A stretch of DNA of 64,000 bases from Actinomycetales bacterium (lineage in GTDB: Bacteria > Actinomycetota > Actinomycetes > Actinomycetales > Dermatophilaceae), in the NCBI GenBank assembly GCA_016715285.1, contig JADKAO010000001.1, forward strand, positions 1 to 64,000. Direction: 5' to 3'. The notes beneath the pieces were generated by a model. The model saw nothing but the letters and a program-made list of their open reading frames with translations. It was not told the DNA's origin and did no database searches. A program made the translations under genes and the position numbers. Within the stretch, counting starts at the first letter, position 1. Every line of letters starts with the position of its first letter. Shown here piece by piece: positions 44,893 through 53,476 of this stretch.

Positions 44893-45393
44893 GTGGCTGT
44901 GAAGATTCGCCTGAAGCGCATGGGCAAGATCCGTGCACCGTTCTACCGCGTCGTCGTCATGGACTCGCGCACCAAGCGCGACGGCCGGGCGATCGAGGAG
45001 ATCGGCAAGTACCACCCCACCGAGGAGCCCTCGGTCATCGACATCAACGGTGAGCGCGCGCAGTACTGGCTCACCCAGGGCGCCCAGCCCACCGAAGCCG
45101 TCGTCGCGCTGTTCAAGGTGACCGGCGACTGGCAGAAGTTCAAGGGCACCGACGGCGCCGAGGGCACCCTCGTCGTCAAGGCCGCCAAGCGCAGCAAGCG
45201 TGAGCTCTACGACGAGGCGGTCGCTGCTGCGGGCAAGTCGCTCGAACTCAAGGGTGGCGCGACCGCGCGCCCCAAGAAGGCCGCCAAGGTCGAGGACGCG
45301 GCTCCCCAGGACAAGCCAGCCGACAAGCCGGTTGACAAGCCCGCCGACGCCGAGGTCGCTGACGCACCGGCCGCCGACGAGGCCGGAGCCTGA
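44893..45393 (+). CDS. rpsP: 30S ribosomal protein S16
   Basis: S16 binds 16S rRNA during early 30S assembly. MAVKIRLKRMGKIRAPFYRV and DSRTKRDGRAIEEIGKYHP are the family hallmarks. The protein is 166 residues, longer than the usual 80-90, because of a C-terminal extension rich in K, A, D and P (repeats of the D-K-P-A/V-D-K-P kind), as in several actinobacteria. The start is GTG at 44893. It begins the ribosome-maturation cluster with the KH protein three bases after it. Confidence 0.95.
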   Translation: MAVKIRLKRMGKIRAPFYRVVVMDSRTKRDGRAIEEIGKYHPTEEPSVIDINGERAQYWLTQGAQPTEAVVALFKVTGDWQKFKGTDGAEGTLVVKAAKRSKRELYDEAVAAAGKSLELKGGATARPKKAAKVEDAAPQDKPADKPVDKPADAEVADAPAADEAGA

Positions 45394-45395
45394 CC

Positions 45396-45635
45396 ATGCT
45401 CGAGGAAGCCCTGGAACACCTGGTCAAGGGCATCGTCGACCACGAGGACGAGGTCGTCGTGCGCCGCAAGGAGCTCAGGAGGGGCGAACTCCTTGAGGTG
45501 CGCGTGCACCCGGACGACCTCGGCCGAGTCATCGGTCGCTCAGGTCGCACCGCCAGCGCGCTACGCACGGTTGTGACGGCACTCGCGGGCGGCACCTCCA
45601 TCCGCGTGGACATCGTGGACACCGACCGGCGCTAG
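45396..45635 (+). CDS. KH-domain RNA-binding protein KhpA
   Basis: A 79-residue single KH domain protein with the G-x-x-G loop in DLGRVIGRSGRTASAL. It starts MLEEALEHLVKGIVDHEDEV. KhpA proteins bind RNA and, in Gram-positives, work with KhpB/Jag in cell division and elongation. Its place between rpsP and rimM is conserved. Confidence 0.93.
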   Translation: MLEEALEHLVKGIVDHEDEVVVRRKELRRGELLEVRVHPDDLGRVIGRSGRTASALRTVVTALAGGTSIRVDIVDTDRR

Positions 45636-45661
45636 CCGCTCACACATCCCGCTTCACCAGA

Positions 45662-45697
45662 CGAGGCCCCATCGCCATGCGGCGGCGGGGCCTCGCC
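45662..45697 (+). terminator. GC-rich hairpin after khpA
   Basis: A 15-base stem with about 12 matches (CGAGGCCCCATCGCC against GGCGGCGGGGCCTCG) closes on a short loop, about 27 bases after the khpA stop. It may reduce read-through to rimM. Confidence 0.55.
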
Positions 45698-45706
45698 CAC
45701 GTCATT

Positions 45707-45769
45707 GAGCCAGATGAGCCAGCTGAGCGATCTGAGCCAGATGAGCCAGCTGGGCCATCTGAGCCCTGA
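45707..45769. repeat. Seven 9-bp units (27-bp higher-order period) upstream of rimM
   Basis: The stretch is made of variants of GAGCCAGAT in tandem. A set of three (GAGCCAGAT, GAGCCAGCT, and a third divergent unit) is repeated twice. It ends 12 bases before the rimM start. It could be a simple slippage product or affect rimM translation. Confidence 0.8.
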
Positions 45770-45781
45770 GAGGATGCACCC

Positions 45782-46318
45782 ATGAGCCATGTCGTCGCTC
45801 GCATCGGCCGACCCCACGGCATCAAGGGTGAGGTCACGGTGCAGCTGCACACCGACAACCCGGCCGAACGCTTTGCCGTCGGCACGGTCTTGCCGACCCG
45901 GGCACCGAAGGGGAGCGGCGTGCCCCTCACCCTCACGATCGCCGGAGCCCGGGACCACAACGGGATCTGGCTCTTGGCTTTTGAGGAGATCCCCGACCGC
46001 ACCGGCGCCGAAGGGCTTCGCGGGACGCGCCTCCTCACTCCGATTGGTGAGGAAGAGTTGCTTGAGCCAGACGGCGGCGGCGACGCGTGGTACGAGGAGC
46101 AGCTCGTCGGGCTCCGCGCCGAGCGCCCTGACGGCTCGTTCGTCGGCACAGTTGCTGGTTTGCACATCGGGCCGGGTCAAGACCGACTGGCGCTGACGCT
46201 GGAAGGTGGGCGGACGGCATACATCCCGTTTGTATCCGCGCTGGTCCCGACCGTGGACATCCGCGGAGGGCGCATCGTCGTGGACCCCCCGCCTGGCCTC
46301 CTGGGCCTGGACGCCTAG
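45782..46318 (+). CDS. rimM: Ribosome maturation factor RimM
   Basis: RimM helps 30S head assembly and binds S19. At 178 residues it shows VVARIGRPHGIKGEVTVQLHTD, then the EEIPDRTGAEGLRGTRL block, and the C-terminal PRC-barrel with DAWYEEQLVGL, YIPFVSALVPTVDIRGGRIVVD and PPGLLGLD. The gene follows khpA and precedes trmD by six bases. Confidence 0.94.
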   Translation: MSHVVARIGRPHGIKGEVTVQLHTDNPAERFAVGTVLPTRAPKGSGVPLTLTIAGARDHNGIWLLAFEEIPDRTGAEGLRGTRLLTPIGEEELLEPDGGGDAWYEEQLVGLRAERPDGSFVGTVAGLHIGPGQDRLALTLEGGRTAYIPFVSALVPTVDIRGGRIVVDPPPGLLGLDA

Positions 46319-46324
46319 CCCACC

Positions 46325-47059
46325 ATGCGCATCGACGTCATCACGATCTTTCCGGAATACCTTGCGCCGCTGGGACTTTCGCTCATCGGCAAGGCTCAGG
46401 ACCAGGGCCTGCTCGATGTGCGGGTCCACGATCTGCGCGACTACACCCACGATCGGCACCGGACTGTGGACGACACTCCTTATGGGGGTGGCGCCGGAAT
46501 GGTGATGCGTCCGGAGCCGTGGGGGGAGGCCCTGGACGCGCTCGTGGACTCTGCGGGGGTAGCGGGGGTCGCTGGGGTCGCTGGGGTTGTTGAGGGCCGC
46601 GACCGCCCGGTCCCGCGCCTGCTCGTCCCAACCCCATCCGGTATGCCGTTCACGCAGGCTCTCGCGCGTGAGCTCGCCGCAGAGCCATGGCTGGCTTTCG
46701 CCTGCGGGCGGTACGAAGGCATTGACGAGCGGGTCCTCGAACACGCCGCGACGCGGATGCCGGTGACGCTCGTGTCGCTCGGTGATTACGTGCTCAACGG
46801 GGGCGAAGTCGCCGTGCTCGCCATGGTCGAGGCGGTCGCCCGGCTCATCCCTGGCGTGATCGGCAATGCGGCGTCCCTCGTGGAGGAGTCACACGAGGAC
46901 GGCTTGCTTGAGTACCCCGTCTATACGAAGCCGCCGACCTGGCGTGGCCTTGACGTGCCGGAGATCCTGCTGTCGGGCAACCACGGCGCGATCGCGTCGT
47001 GGCGCCATGCCCAACGAGTGGCGCGCACCGAGCAGCGCCGCCCCGACCTGCTCGGCTGA
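46325..47059 (+). CDS. trmD: tRNA (guanine-37-N1) methyltransferase
   Basis: TrmD methylates G37 of tRNAs reading C/G-starting codons, which prevents +1 frameshifting. The 244-residue SPOUT enzyme has MRIDVITIFPEYLAPLGLS, DDTPYGGGAGMVMRPEP, the knot segments LACGRYEGIDERVLE-like (FACGRYEGIDERV) and SLGDYVLNGGEVAVL, and LLSGNHGAIASWR. Between residues 77 and 91 it carries a run of three to four G-V-A repeats, before the conserved LLVPTPSG, which looks like a slippage insertion in a surface loop. Confidence 0.95.
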   Translation: MRIDVITIFPEYLAPLGLSLIGKAQDQGLLDVRVHDLRDYTHDRHRTVDDTPYGGGAGMVMRPEPWGEALDALVDSAGVAGVAGVAGVVEGRDRPVPRLLVPTPSGMPFTQALARELAAEPWLAFACGRYEGIDERVLEHAATRMPVTLVSLGDYVLNGGEVAVLAMVEAVARLIPGVIGNAASLVEESHEDGLLEYPVYTKPPTWRGLDVPEILLSGNHGAIASWRHAQRVARTEQRRPDLLG

Positions 47060-47205
47060 CGGCCCGTCGCCCGCCCGCCCGCCATGCCAAGCGTGCGTTG
47101 TGGCGCACGTTCGGCAGAGCGGGGAGACGCTGTGGAAATCAGACGACTCTCCCACCCGGTTTGGCTCACCCTGAGAAGCACATCAACGCACAAGGGGAAG
47201 GGCCG

Positions 47206-48114
47206 ATGGTTAGCGAACAAACGCGCGAGCGGAATCGCCGAGCCACGATTGCCAGTGACCTTGCCGCCGCCCACTCCGGGGTGATGCACCGGCGTGATCT
47301 GGCGCGGGCGGGCATAGACAGGTTCGGGGTGCGCACTGAGGTCGCGGCCGGGCGTTGGGTAGCGGCTGGGCGACATACCCTCGTTGTGGGAGCGCCTGAG
47401 CCAAGCGGGGCCGGTCTCTGGTGGCGCGCAGTGTGGGAATCAGGCTCGGGTTCGGTGCTTGATGGGGCGGGGAGCGATCGTCAGGCCACGCTGCTCGTCT
47501 GCCTTCCGGTGCAACAGCGGCTGATCGCCCCAGCCCGGCTCATGGCGGCGTGGCGGACGGTGGATCGTTCGCCGAGGCGGGCCATGCTCGACGCCGTCAT
47601 CGGCGATGTCTGCGACGGCGCTCATTCGTTGGGGGAGTTGGACTTTGGGCGGTGGTGTCAGCGTTACGGGCTCCCACAACCCCGGCGACAGACTCTGCGC
47701 GTGACCGAGCGTGGGCGCTGCTACTTGGATGTCGAATTCGACGGGCTCGTCGTCGAGATCGACGGCGGGCACCACCTCTTTGGGCTCTCGCCTGTTGCTG
47801 ACGCACTGCGGGCCAACGAGTTCGTGCTCGGCGCCGATCGGGTGCTTCGCTTGCCGGTGCTTGGGTTGCGCGTGGAGCCGGATGCCTTCATGGCCCAGGT
47901 TGCGCGCGGTCTCGGGCTGGCTGCTATGCCATTCTCGATTTCTGGGTATGCCGGGTGCTCTGGCACAATCGATCCTTGCGTCCCATGCCACACGCCCCTG
48001 CCACAGGGGGAGTGCTGCTTGAGACCTGATCCTCGCGATCAGGCACCCAAGCGTCACGCGGCCGGCCGGACGGCATACCTCGCGAAGTGTGCGAATGCTT
48101 GTGACTGTTCCTGA
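47206..48114 (+). CDS. DUF559/AbiEi-N-like protein with probable internal deletion
   Basis: A protein of about 302 residues. The N-terminus (SGVMHRRDLARAGIDRFGVRTEVAAGRWV) is the small HTH-like AbiEi antitoxin N-terminal type, and the C-terminal half (YLDVEFDGLVVEIDGGHHL ... ANEFVLGADRVLRLP) is a DUF559 endonuclease-fold domain. In the related proteins I know a block of 70-90 residues separates AVWESGSGSVLDGA from SDRQATLLVCLPVQQRL; here they are directly joined, as if deleted in frame. The last 50 or so residues run into the rplS leader and look non-native. The ATG at 47206 has an AAGGGGAAGGG site. Confidence 0.55.
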   Translation: MVSEQTRERNRRATIASDLAAAHSGVMHRRDLARAGIDRFGVRTEVAAGRWVAAGRHTLVVGAPEPSGAGLWWRAVWESGSGSVLDGAGSDRQATLLVCLPVQQRLIAPARLMAAWRTVDRSPRRAMLDAVIGDVCDGAHSLGELDFGRWCQRYGLPQPRRQTLRVTERGRCYLDVEFDGLVVEIDGGHHLFGLSPVADALRANEFVLGADRVLRLPVLGLRVEPDAFMAQVARGLGLAAMPFSISGYAGCSGTIDPCVPCHTPLPQGECCLRPDPRDQAPKRHAAGRTAYLAKCANACDCS

Positions 48115-48161
48115 ATGACTCACCCGAGGCGACCTGTGGCGCCCCAAGAAAGCGACTGATC

Positions 48162-48539
48162 ATGCACAAGCTGGACAACCTCGACGCCGCGTCGATGCGC
48201 TCTGACATTCCGGAGTTCCGCGCTGGTGACACGCTCAAGGTGCACGTCAAGGTCATCGAAGGGACGCGCTCGCGTGTCCAGGTGTTCCAGGGCATCGTCA
48301 TCCGCCGCCACGGCTCGGGCCTCGGCGAGACCTTCACGGTTCGCAAGGTGAGCTTCGGTGTCGGCGTCGAGCGGACCTTCCCGGTGCACACCCCGATCAT
48401 CGACAAGATCGAGGTCGTGACTCGTGGTGACGTGCGTCGCGCCAAGCTCTACTACCTGCGCGACCTGCGCGGCAAGGCAGCCAAGATCAAGGAAAAGCGG
48501 GGCGACTCCACCAAGGTCGCAGGCAACGGCTCGAAGTAG
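48162..48539 (+). CDS. rplS: 50S ribosomal protein L19
   Basis: A 125-residue L19, at the 30S/50S interface: MHKLDNLDAASMRSDIPEFR, GDTLKVHVKVIEGTRSRVQ, FQGIVIRRHGSGLGETFTVRK, KLYYLRDLRGKAAKIKEKR. It follows a leader with a short hairpin (48,025-48,043), which might serve in autoregulation; this is weak. It lies between trmD and lepB, the usual order. Confidence 0.96.
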   Translation: MHKLDNLDAASMRSDIPEFRAGDTLKVHVKVIEGTRSRVQVFQGIVIRRHGSGLGETFTVRKVSFGVGVERTFPVHTPIIDKIEVVTRGDVRRAKLYYLRDLRGKAAKIKEKRGDSTKVAGNGSK

Positions 48540-48602
48540 GGGTAGCTTCACCTCTTCACTGAAGCGCCCAGGGTTCGGCGCTCTCGCGGACGGACAGACT
48601 AA

Positions 48603-49349
48603 GTGGCTAGTGACGAGGTGACGTCCGCGAGTGGGGACGACGCGTCCCACATTGGCTCCAAACCTGCCGACTCGCGGGCCGAGCGACAGCCTGAGCATGC
48701 TGAGATTGGCCAGTGGCTGCGTACTTTTGCCATCGCAGTCCTGATCATGCTCCTCGTGCGTGGCTTCCTCGTGCAGTCCTTCGTCGTGCCTTCGGGATCC
48801 ATGGAACCGACCCTGGTGCCAGGCGACCGCATCCTGGTCTCCCGCTTGGAACGAGGTCCCTCGATCGAACGCGGTGACGTAGTGGTTTTCGACGGGACGG
48901 ACACCTGGGGGGCGCCGTCAGGCACCCCCTCTGGTGGGGGGCTCGGGCAGGTCTTGTCCTCAATGGCCACGCTCGTGTCTCTGGGCTCGGGCGCTGACTA
49001 TGTCAAGCGGGTCGTGGGTATCCCGGGAGACCGAGTGACATGTTGCGATGTCAAGGGGCGACTCACGGTCAACGGTGTGCCGGTTGACGAGCCCTATGTC
49101 TACCCTGGCAATGCACCGAGCACGCAGACATTTGACGTCATTGTTCCCGCCGGGAGGATTTGGGTCATGGGCGACCACCGGAGCAACTCGTCCGATTCGC
49201 GGGCTCACCTAGGTATGCCGGGCGGCGGGATGATTCCACTCGATGACGTGGTGGGACGCGCCTGGCTGCGCTATTGGCCGCCCGGTCGGATCGGCTCCCT
49301 CACACCGGCCCCTGAATTGGCCCAGCTACCGGGCCCGACGTCACGATGA
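48603..49349 (+). CDS. lepB: Signal peptidase I (first copy)
   Basis: Type I signal peptidase, removing signal peptides on the outer face. It has one N-terminal helix (TFAIAVLIMLLVRGFLVQSF), the nucleophile in PSGSMEPTLVPGD (serine 66), the general base in DYVKRVVGIPGD (lysine 135), and the box GDHRSNSSDSR. An insertion of glycine/serine between boxes is seen (GTPSGGGLGQ). The start is GTG at 48603. It overlaps the second lepB by four bases. Confidence 0.92.
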   Translation: MASDEVTSASGDDASHIGSKPADSRAERQPEHAEIGQWLRTFAIAVLIMLLVRGFLVQSFVVPSGSMEPTLVPGDRILVSRLERGPSIERGDVVVFDGTDTWGAPSGTPSGGGLGQVLSSMATLVSLGSGADYVKRVVGIPGDRVTCCDVKGRLTVNGVPVDEPYVYPGNAPSTQTFDVIVPAGRIWVMGDHRSNSSDSRAHLGMPGGGMIPLDDVVGRAWLRYWPPGRIGSLTPAPELAQLPGPTSR

Positions 49350-50194
49350 GCGAACTGAACGAGCGGGTAGAGCCGCTCGAGCCGGTCGAGCCGGTCGAGC
49401 CTCACGAGGCGACCGAACTGCCCGAACCAACAGCGTCAACCGAGCTGGAGACTCGTCGTTCTCGGCGACTTGCGCGGGAGCAGCAGGAGCAGCGGGAGCC
49501 AATCACCGTCGGCACTCGACTCCTTGCCATGGTCAAGGAAGTCTTCGTCGTGGTCACCTTGGCCGTCGGATTGTCCCTCGTCGTGAAGACCTTCCTGATC
49601 CAGCCGTTCCACATCCCGTCCGGGTCGATGGAGGACACGCTCATCAAGGACGACCGGGTCGTCGTGAGCAAGTTGACTCCAGGACCGTTCGACGTCGAAC
49701 GCGGCGATGTCATCGTGTTCAGCGACCCAGGCCATTGGCTCGGCAATCCTCCACCGAAGCAGCGCACCCCGCTCCAGAGCGCGCTCATCTTCCTCGGCCT
49801 CGCGCCAGACGACTCCGACGATCACCTCATCAAGCGGGTCATCGGTGTCGGAGGTGACCGGGTTGCGTGCTGTTCGGTCGATGGCAAGGTCACGGTCAAC
49901 GGCGTCCCCATCACCGAGCCATACGTCAAGGCAGGAGACCGTCCCGACGGCAGCCGGGCGGCATTCGATATCCAGGTACCAGCGGGCCGGGTGTGGGTGA
50001 TGGGGGACCACCGCAGCGATTCCGCTGACTCGCGGGTGCACGATGACGGGACGGGCGGGCTGGGATCGGTGCCGCTCGAGTCGATCCAAGGCAAAGCGGT
50101 TGCCATCGTCTGGCCGCTGTCGCGGGCGATGACGATCCCAAGCCCGACCTCGGTCTTTGCTGCGGTGCCGCACCCGGCGGCGCCCTCGCCGTGA
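49346..50194 (+). CDS. lepB: Signal peptidase I (second copy)
   Basis: A second type I signal peptidase of 282 residues. The N-terminus is acidic with E-P-V-E-P repeats before the membrane helix (VFVVVTLAVGLSLVVKTFLI). The catalytic serine is at residue 94 (PSGSMEDTLIKDD), the lysine at 163 (HLIKRVIGVGGD), and the GDHRSDSADSR box is present. The two copies differ enough in the central region that they may prefer different substrates. It overlaps lepB-1 and rnhB by four bases each. Confidence 0.92.
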   Translation: MSELNERVEPLEPVEPVEPHEATELPEPTASTELETRRSRRLAREQQEQREPITVGTRLLAMVKEVFVVVTLAVGLSLVVKTFLIQPFHIPSGSMEDTLIKDDRVVVSKLTPGPFDVERGDVIVFSDPGHWLGNPPPKQRTPLQSALIFLGLAPDDSDDHLIKRVIGVGGDRVACCSVDGKVTVNGVPITEPYVKAGDRPDGSRAAFDIQVPAGRVWVMGDHRSDSADSRVHDDGTGGLGSVPLESIQGKAVAIVWPLSRAMTIPSPTSVFAAVPHPAAPSP

Positions 50195-51042
50195 CTTCCA
50201 CTCCGCGCTCGTCTCGGCGTGGCGCGCGCACCCGGCGCCAGACACGCGGCATACCGTCACTGCGGGTTGAGCGCGGACTGCATCGCAGCGGGTATGCCGT
50301 CGTCGCGGGGATGGACGAAGTCGGACGCGGTGCCCTGGCCGGGCCAGTGTCCGTCGGCGTCGTGATCGTTGACGCCACCGCACGAACCGTCCCGCAGGGA
50401 GTCCGGGACTCCAAGCTGCTGAGTGCCCCGGCGCGGGTGTCCCTGGTCCCGCGGATCCAGAAATGGGCACTTGGGTATGCCGTCGGGCACGCGTCTCCGG
50501 CCGAGATCGATGCCATCGGCATCATGGCTGCGCTTCGCCTCGCGGGAGTTCGGGCGCTCGAGGCGTTGCCTGTCCGCCCCGACATCATCGTTCTCGACGG
50601 CAACCACGACTGGCTCACCGCCGCTGATGAGGTTGGGTTGTTCGCCTTTGCCGACGAGATCGAGCTGCGGGTGAGTGACAGTGACGGCCTGGACGGGGCG
50701 GGGGCGGGGGTTGGACGGAAGTCCACGCCGCCCGTGCACACCGTGATCAAAGCTGATGTCGGTTGCTCCTCTGTGGCCGCCGCTTCCGTCTTGGCCAAGG
50801 TCGAACGTGACGACCTTATGGTTGCGCTGGCAGGCGAGTACCCGGCATACCGATGGGAGCTCAACAAGGGGTATGCCGCGCCCGAACACCTCGCCGCGCT
50901 GGCAGCCCACGGCACGAGCGAAATCCATCGCCGGTCGTGGCGGCTGGGTGGCGCGGCCCAGGAGATGGTAGAACGAGACAACCCAGAGACAGCGGTCTCG
51001 CCGACCGAGGCCGATTCATGCCTGGTGATCGAGTCACTGTGA
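50191..51042 (+). CDS. rnhB: Ribonuclease HII
   Basis: RNase HII cuts RNA in RNA-DNA hybrids and single ribonucleotides in DNA. Motifs are VVAGMDEVGRGALAGPVSV (D42, E43), VRDSKLLS, ILDGNHDWL, and HTVIKADVGCSSVAAASVLAKVERD. The N-terminus has a 30-residue arginine-rich extension and the centre a short insertion (DSDGLDGAGAGVGRKS). The start is GTG at 50191. The gene contains five GTATGCCG motifs, the densest of any in the window. Confidence 0.93.
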   Translation: MTSTPRSSRRGARTRRQTRGIPSLRVERGLHRSGYAVVAGMDEVGRGALAGPVSVGVVIVDATARTVPQGVRDSKLLSAPARVSLVPRIQKWALGYAVGHASPAEIDAIGIMAALRLAGVRALEALPVRPDIIVLDGNHDWLTAADEVGLFAFADEIELRVSDSDGLDGAGAGVGRKSTPPVHTVIKADVGCSSVAAASVLAKVERDDLMVALAGEYPAYRWELNKGYAAPEHLAALAAHGTSEIHRRSWRLGGAAQEMVERDNPETAVSPTEADSCLVIESL

Positions 51043-51061
51043 GACGAATGAGGGCAGGGCA

Positions 51062-51367
51062 ATGAGTTCGGAAGACCTCGAGCAGTACGAGACCGAACAA
51101 GAGCTTGCCCTCTATCGCGAATATCGCGATGTCGTATCGCTGTTTTCCCATGTGGTCGAGACGGAGCGACGGTTCTATCTGTGCAACTCGGTTGACATGA
51201 AGGTGCGGTCCGACGGTGGCGAGGTCTTCTTTGACGTGACGATGCACGACGCCTGGGTGTGGGACATCTATCGTCCGGCTCGGTTCGTGAAGTCGGTGCG
51301 CGTCGTGACGTTCAAGGACGTCAACATCGAGGAGCTCCCCAAGTCTGAGCTGCGGATGCCCTCCTGA
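51062..51367 (+). CDS. DUF2469 family protein
   Basis: A 101-residue protein, MSSEDLEQYETEQELALYREYRD then VVSLFSHVVETERRFYLCN and DVTMHDAWVWDIYRPARFVKSVRVVTFKDVNIEEL. This is the highly conserved actinobacterial DUF2469 protein, of unknown function, always near rnhB and yraN. No metal or catalytic motif is seen. Confidence 0.92.
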   Translation: MSSEDLEQYETEQELALYREYRDVVSLFSHVVETERRFYLCNSVDMKVRSDGGEVFFDVTMHDAWVWDIYRPARFVKSVRVVTFKDVNIEELPKSELRMPS

Positions 51368-51477
51368 GTCTGGACCGCTAGCGGGCTGTCCACAGGGGTC
51401 TACCGGCCAATCACGCGATCCACAGGGTGCTGTGGTCGGCCCGCGCCGGGCGGCTGGGGCCGACCAAGATCTGGGCC

Positions 51478-51936
51478 ATGTCCACTCCTGCGCTCGACTC
51501 CAATTCTGTTGCGGCTACTCCACACGCCGGTATGCCGGTGACGTCACCATCCCGCGAGGTAGGGCGCGTCGCTACCGTCCGAAGGGGGACCGCGCTGCTC
51601 GGTGACTACGGCGAGCGGTTGGCGGCTAGATACTTGCGTGACCAGGGGTTTCAGATCGTTTCGACCAAGTGGCGGTGCCGCTACGGCGAGATCGACCTGG
51701 TTGCCGTCGATCGTGGCGTCTTGGTGGTGTGTGAGGTGAAGACCCGCCGGACGGAGGTGTTTGGCCACCCGCGTGAAGCGATCACGGCAGTCAAGCTCGC
51801 GCGGCTGCGCCGGTTGGCAGCCGAGTGGTTGTACCAGCAGAGCGGGTCTTTCGACGAGGTCCGCATCGACATTGTCAGCGTGCTCCGACCAGCAGCCGGC
51901 CCCGCGCTCGTCGAGCATCTCAGGGGAGTGGGCTGA
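51478..51936 (+). CDS. YraN/UPF0102 endonuclease-fold protein
   Basis: A 152-residue protein: LGDYGERLAARYLRDQGFQI, CRYGEIDLVAVDRGVLVVCEVKTR, then FGHPREAITAVKLARLRRLA. The E-x-D and E-V-K residues mark a restriction-endonuclease-like fold shared by the UPF0102 family, of uncertain DNA role. The ATG at 51478 is used; the 5' part before TVRRGTALLGD is not conserved. It lies before comM. Confidence 0.9.
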   Translation: MSTPALDSNSVAATPHAGMPVTSPSREVGRVATVRRGTALLGDYGERLAARYLRDQGFQIVSTKWRCRYGEIDLVAVDRGVLVVCEVKTRRTEVFGHPREAITAVKLARLRRLAAEWLYQQSGSFDEVRIDIVSVLRPAAGPALVEHLRGVG

Positions 51937-51937
51937 C

Positions 51938-53476
51938 GTGGGCTTGGGACGCACCCGGTCGGTGGGTTTGGCTGGCGTCGACGGCTTTCTGGTAGACGTC
52001 GAGGCCGATGTGTCATCGGGGCTGCCGGCCTTCACGATCGGGGGTCGGGCAGACACCGCTTGCGCGCAGGCACCGGATCGGGTGCGGGCGGGCGCCGCCA
52101 ATTGTGGCTTTCCTGTGCCGCAGAGAAGGATCACGATCAACCTGTCACCTGCGTCCGTGCCGAAGGTGGGTTCGGGTTTTGACCTCGCCATCGTCGTGGC
52201 CACGTTGTCGGCCGCGGGCGAAGTACCGCAGCGGCAGGTCGACGGCGTCGTGCATATTGGTGAGCTCGGCCTTGACGGCAGCGTCCGTGCCGTCCGAGGA
52301 GTGCTACCGCTCGTCCTGGCTGCTCGGGCAGCTGGCGCTCGACACGTTGTGGTGCCCGTGGCGAGCGCCGCGGAGGCCCGCCTTGTGGAAGGCATTGAGG
52401 TCCACCCCGTCGCTCGCCTTGACGAGTTGGTCAGGCGATACCGACTGCTGGACCAAGGGCGCCGCCCTGACCCCATTCCAGAGCCCCAGCTCGCTGACGC
52501 GCCCAGTCCCGCGCACCCAGACCTGGCCGATGTGGTGGGCCAAGCTGAGGCTCGGATCGCGCTCGAGGTCGCAGCAGCAGGAAGCCACCATCTCTACTTG
52601 GTCGGGCCGCCTGGTGCCGGCAAGTCGATGTTGGCCGAGCGCCTTCCCGGCCTGCTACCGGCGCTTGACCACGAGCAGGCCCTGGAAGTGAGTGCGATCG
52701 CGTCCATTAGCGGACGATTGGCTGCGGTGTCCGGCCTGTGCAGACGGGCCCCGTATGTGGCGCCCCACCATGGCGCGTCGATGGCGGCACTCATCGGTGG
52801 TGGTTCTGGGGCCGTCATGCCCGGCGCGATCACCCAAGCTCACAACGGGGTGCTCTTCCTTGACGAGGCGCCCGAGTTCAGCAGCGCCGTCCTGCAGGCG
52901 CTGCGCCAGCCGATCGAGTCGGGAGTCGTCGTCGTTGCCCGGGCGTCGGGCAGATATCGATTCCCTTGCAAGTTTCAGCTCGTATTGGCAGCGAATCCCT
53001 GCCCATGCGGCAATGCTTTCGGCAAAGGTGACCGCTGCACGTGCAGCGTGGTCCAGCTCCGTGCCTATGCGCACCGGTTGTCGGGTCCGCTCCTCGACCG
53101 GATCGACATCCAGGTGCAGGTGCCGATTCCGCCACGGGCGGCTTTGCTCGGCCCCGCAGGGGAGTCGTCAGAGACCGTGGCCCGGCGGGTGGTGGAGGCA
53201 CGTGCCGCGCAAGCCGAGCGCTGGGCATCCCGCGGGTACTCCGTGAACGGCCGGGTGCCAGGCCCGCTGCTGCGCTCACGGCCGTTCCGCCTCGCTCCGC
53301 CTCTGACGACCGATCTCGACACGGCCGTCGACTTTGGCGCATTGTCACTTCGTGGCTACGACCGGTGTTTGCGTGTGGCGTGGACTCTTGCGGATTTGGC
53401 GGGTCGGACCTCCCCGTCGCGGCAGGACGTGGGGGTCGCCTTGTCGATGCGCCGCCAGCATGCGAGCGCAGCATGA
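51938..53476 (+). CDS. comM: YifB/ComM family AAA+ ATPase (Mg-chelatase-like)
   Basis: ComM is a hexameric branch-migration helicase that helps integrate incoming DNA in natural transformation. The 512-residue protein starts MGLGRTRSVGLAGVDGFLVD and has the Lon-like N-terminal domain (PRVRAGAANCGFPVPQRR-like and NLSPASVPKVGSGFDLA), Walker A YLVGPPGAGKSMLAERLPG near residue 224, FLDEAPEFSS (Walker B), a C-x-C pair in NPCPCGNAFGKGDRCTC, and the R-finger region SGPLLDRIDIQV. The start is GTG at 51938. It overlaps dprA by four bases. Confidence 0.93.
   Translation: MGLGRTRSVGLAGVDGFLVDVEADVSSGLPAFTIGGRADTACAQAPDRVRAGAANCGFPVPQRRITINLSPASVPKVGSGFDLAIVVATLSAAGEVPQRQVDGVVHIGELGLDGSVRAVRGVLPLVLAARAAGARHVVVPVASAAEARLVEGIEVHPVARLDELVRRYRLLDQGRRPDPIPEPQLADAPSPAHPDLADVVGQAEARIALEVAAAGSHHLYLVGPPGAGKSMLAERLPGLLPALDHEQALEVSAIASISGRLAAVSGLCRRAPYVAPHHGASMAALIGGGSGAVMPGAITQAHNGVLFLDEAPEFSSAVLQALRQPIESGVVVVARASGRYRFPCKFQLVLAANPCPCGNAFGKGDRCTCSVVQLRAYAHRLSGPLLDRIDIQVQVPIPPRAALLGPAGESSETVARRVVEARAAQAERWASRGYSVNGRVPGPLLRSRPFRLAPPLTTDLDTAVDFGALSLRGYDRCLRVAWTLADLAGRTSPSRQDVGVALSMRRQHASAA

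Noticed and set aside
48025..48043. L19 leader riboregulator
   Set aside because: Only a seven-base hairpin is visible. That is too little to claim a known ribosomal-protein leader.
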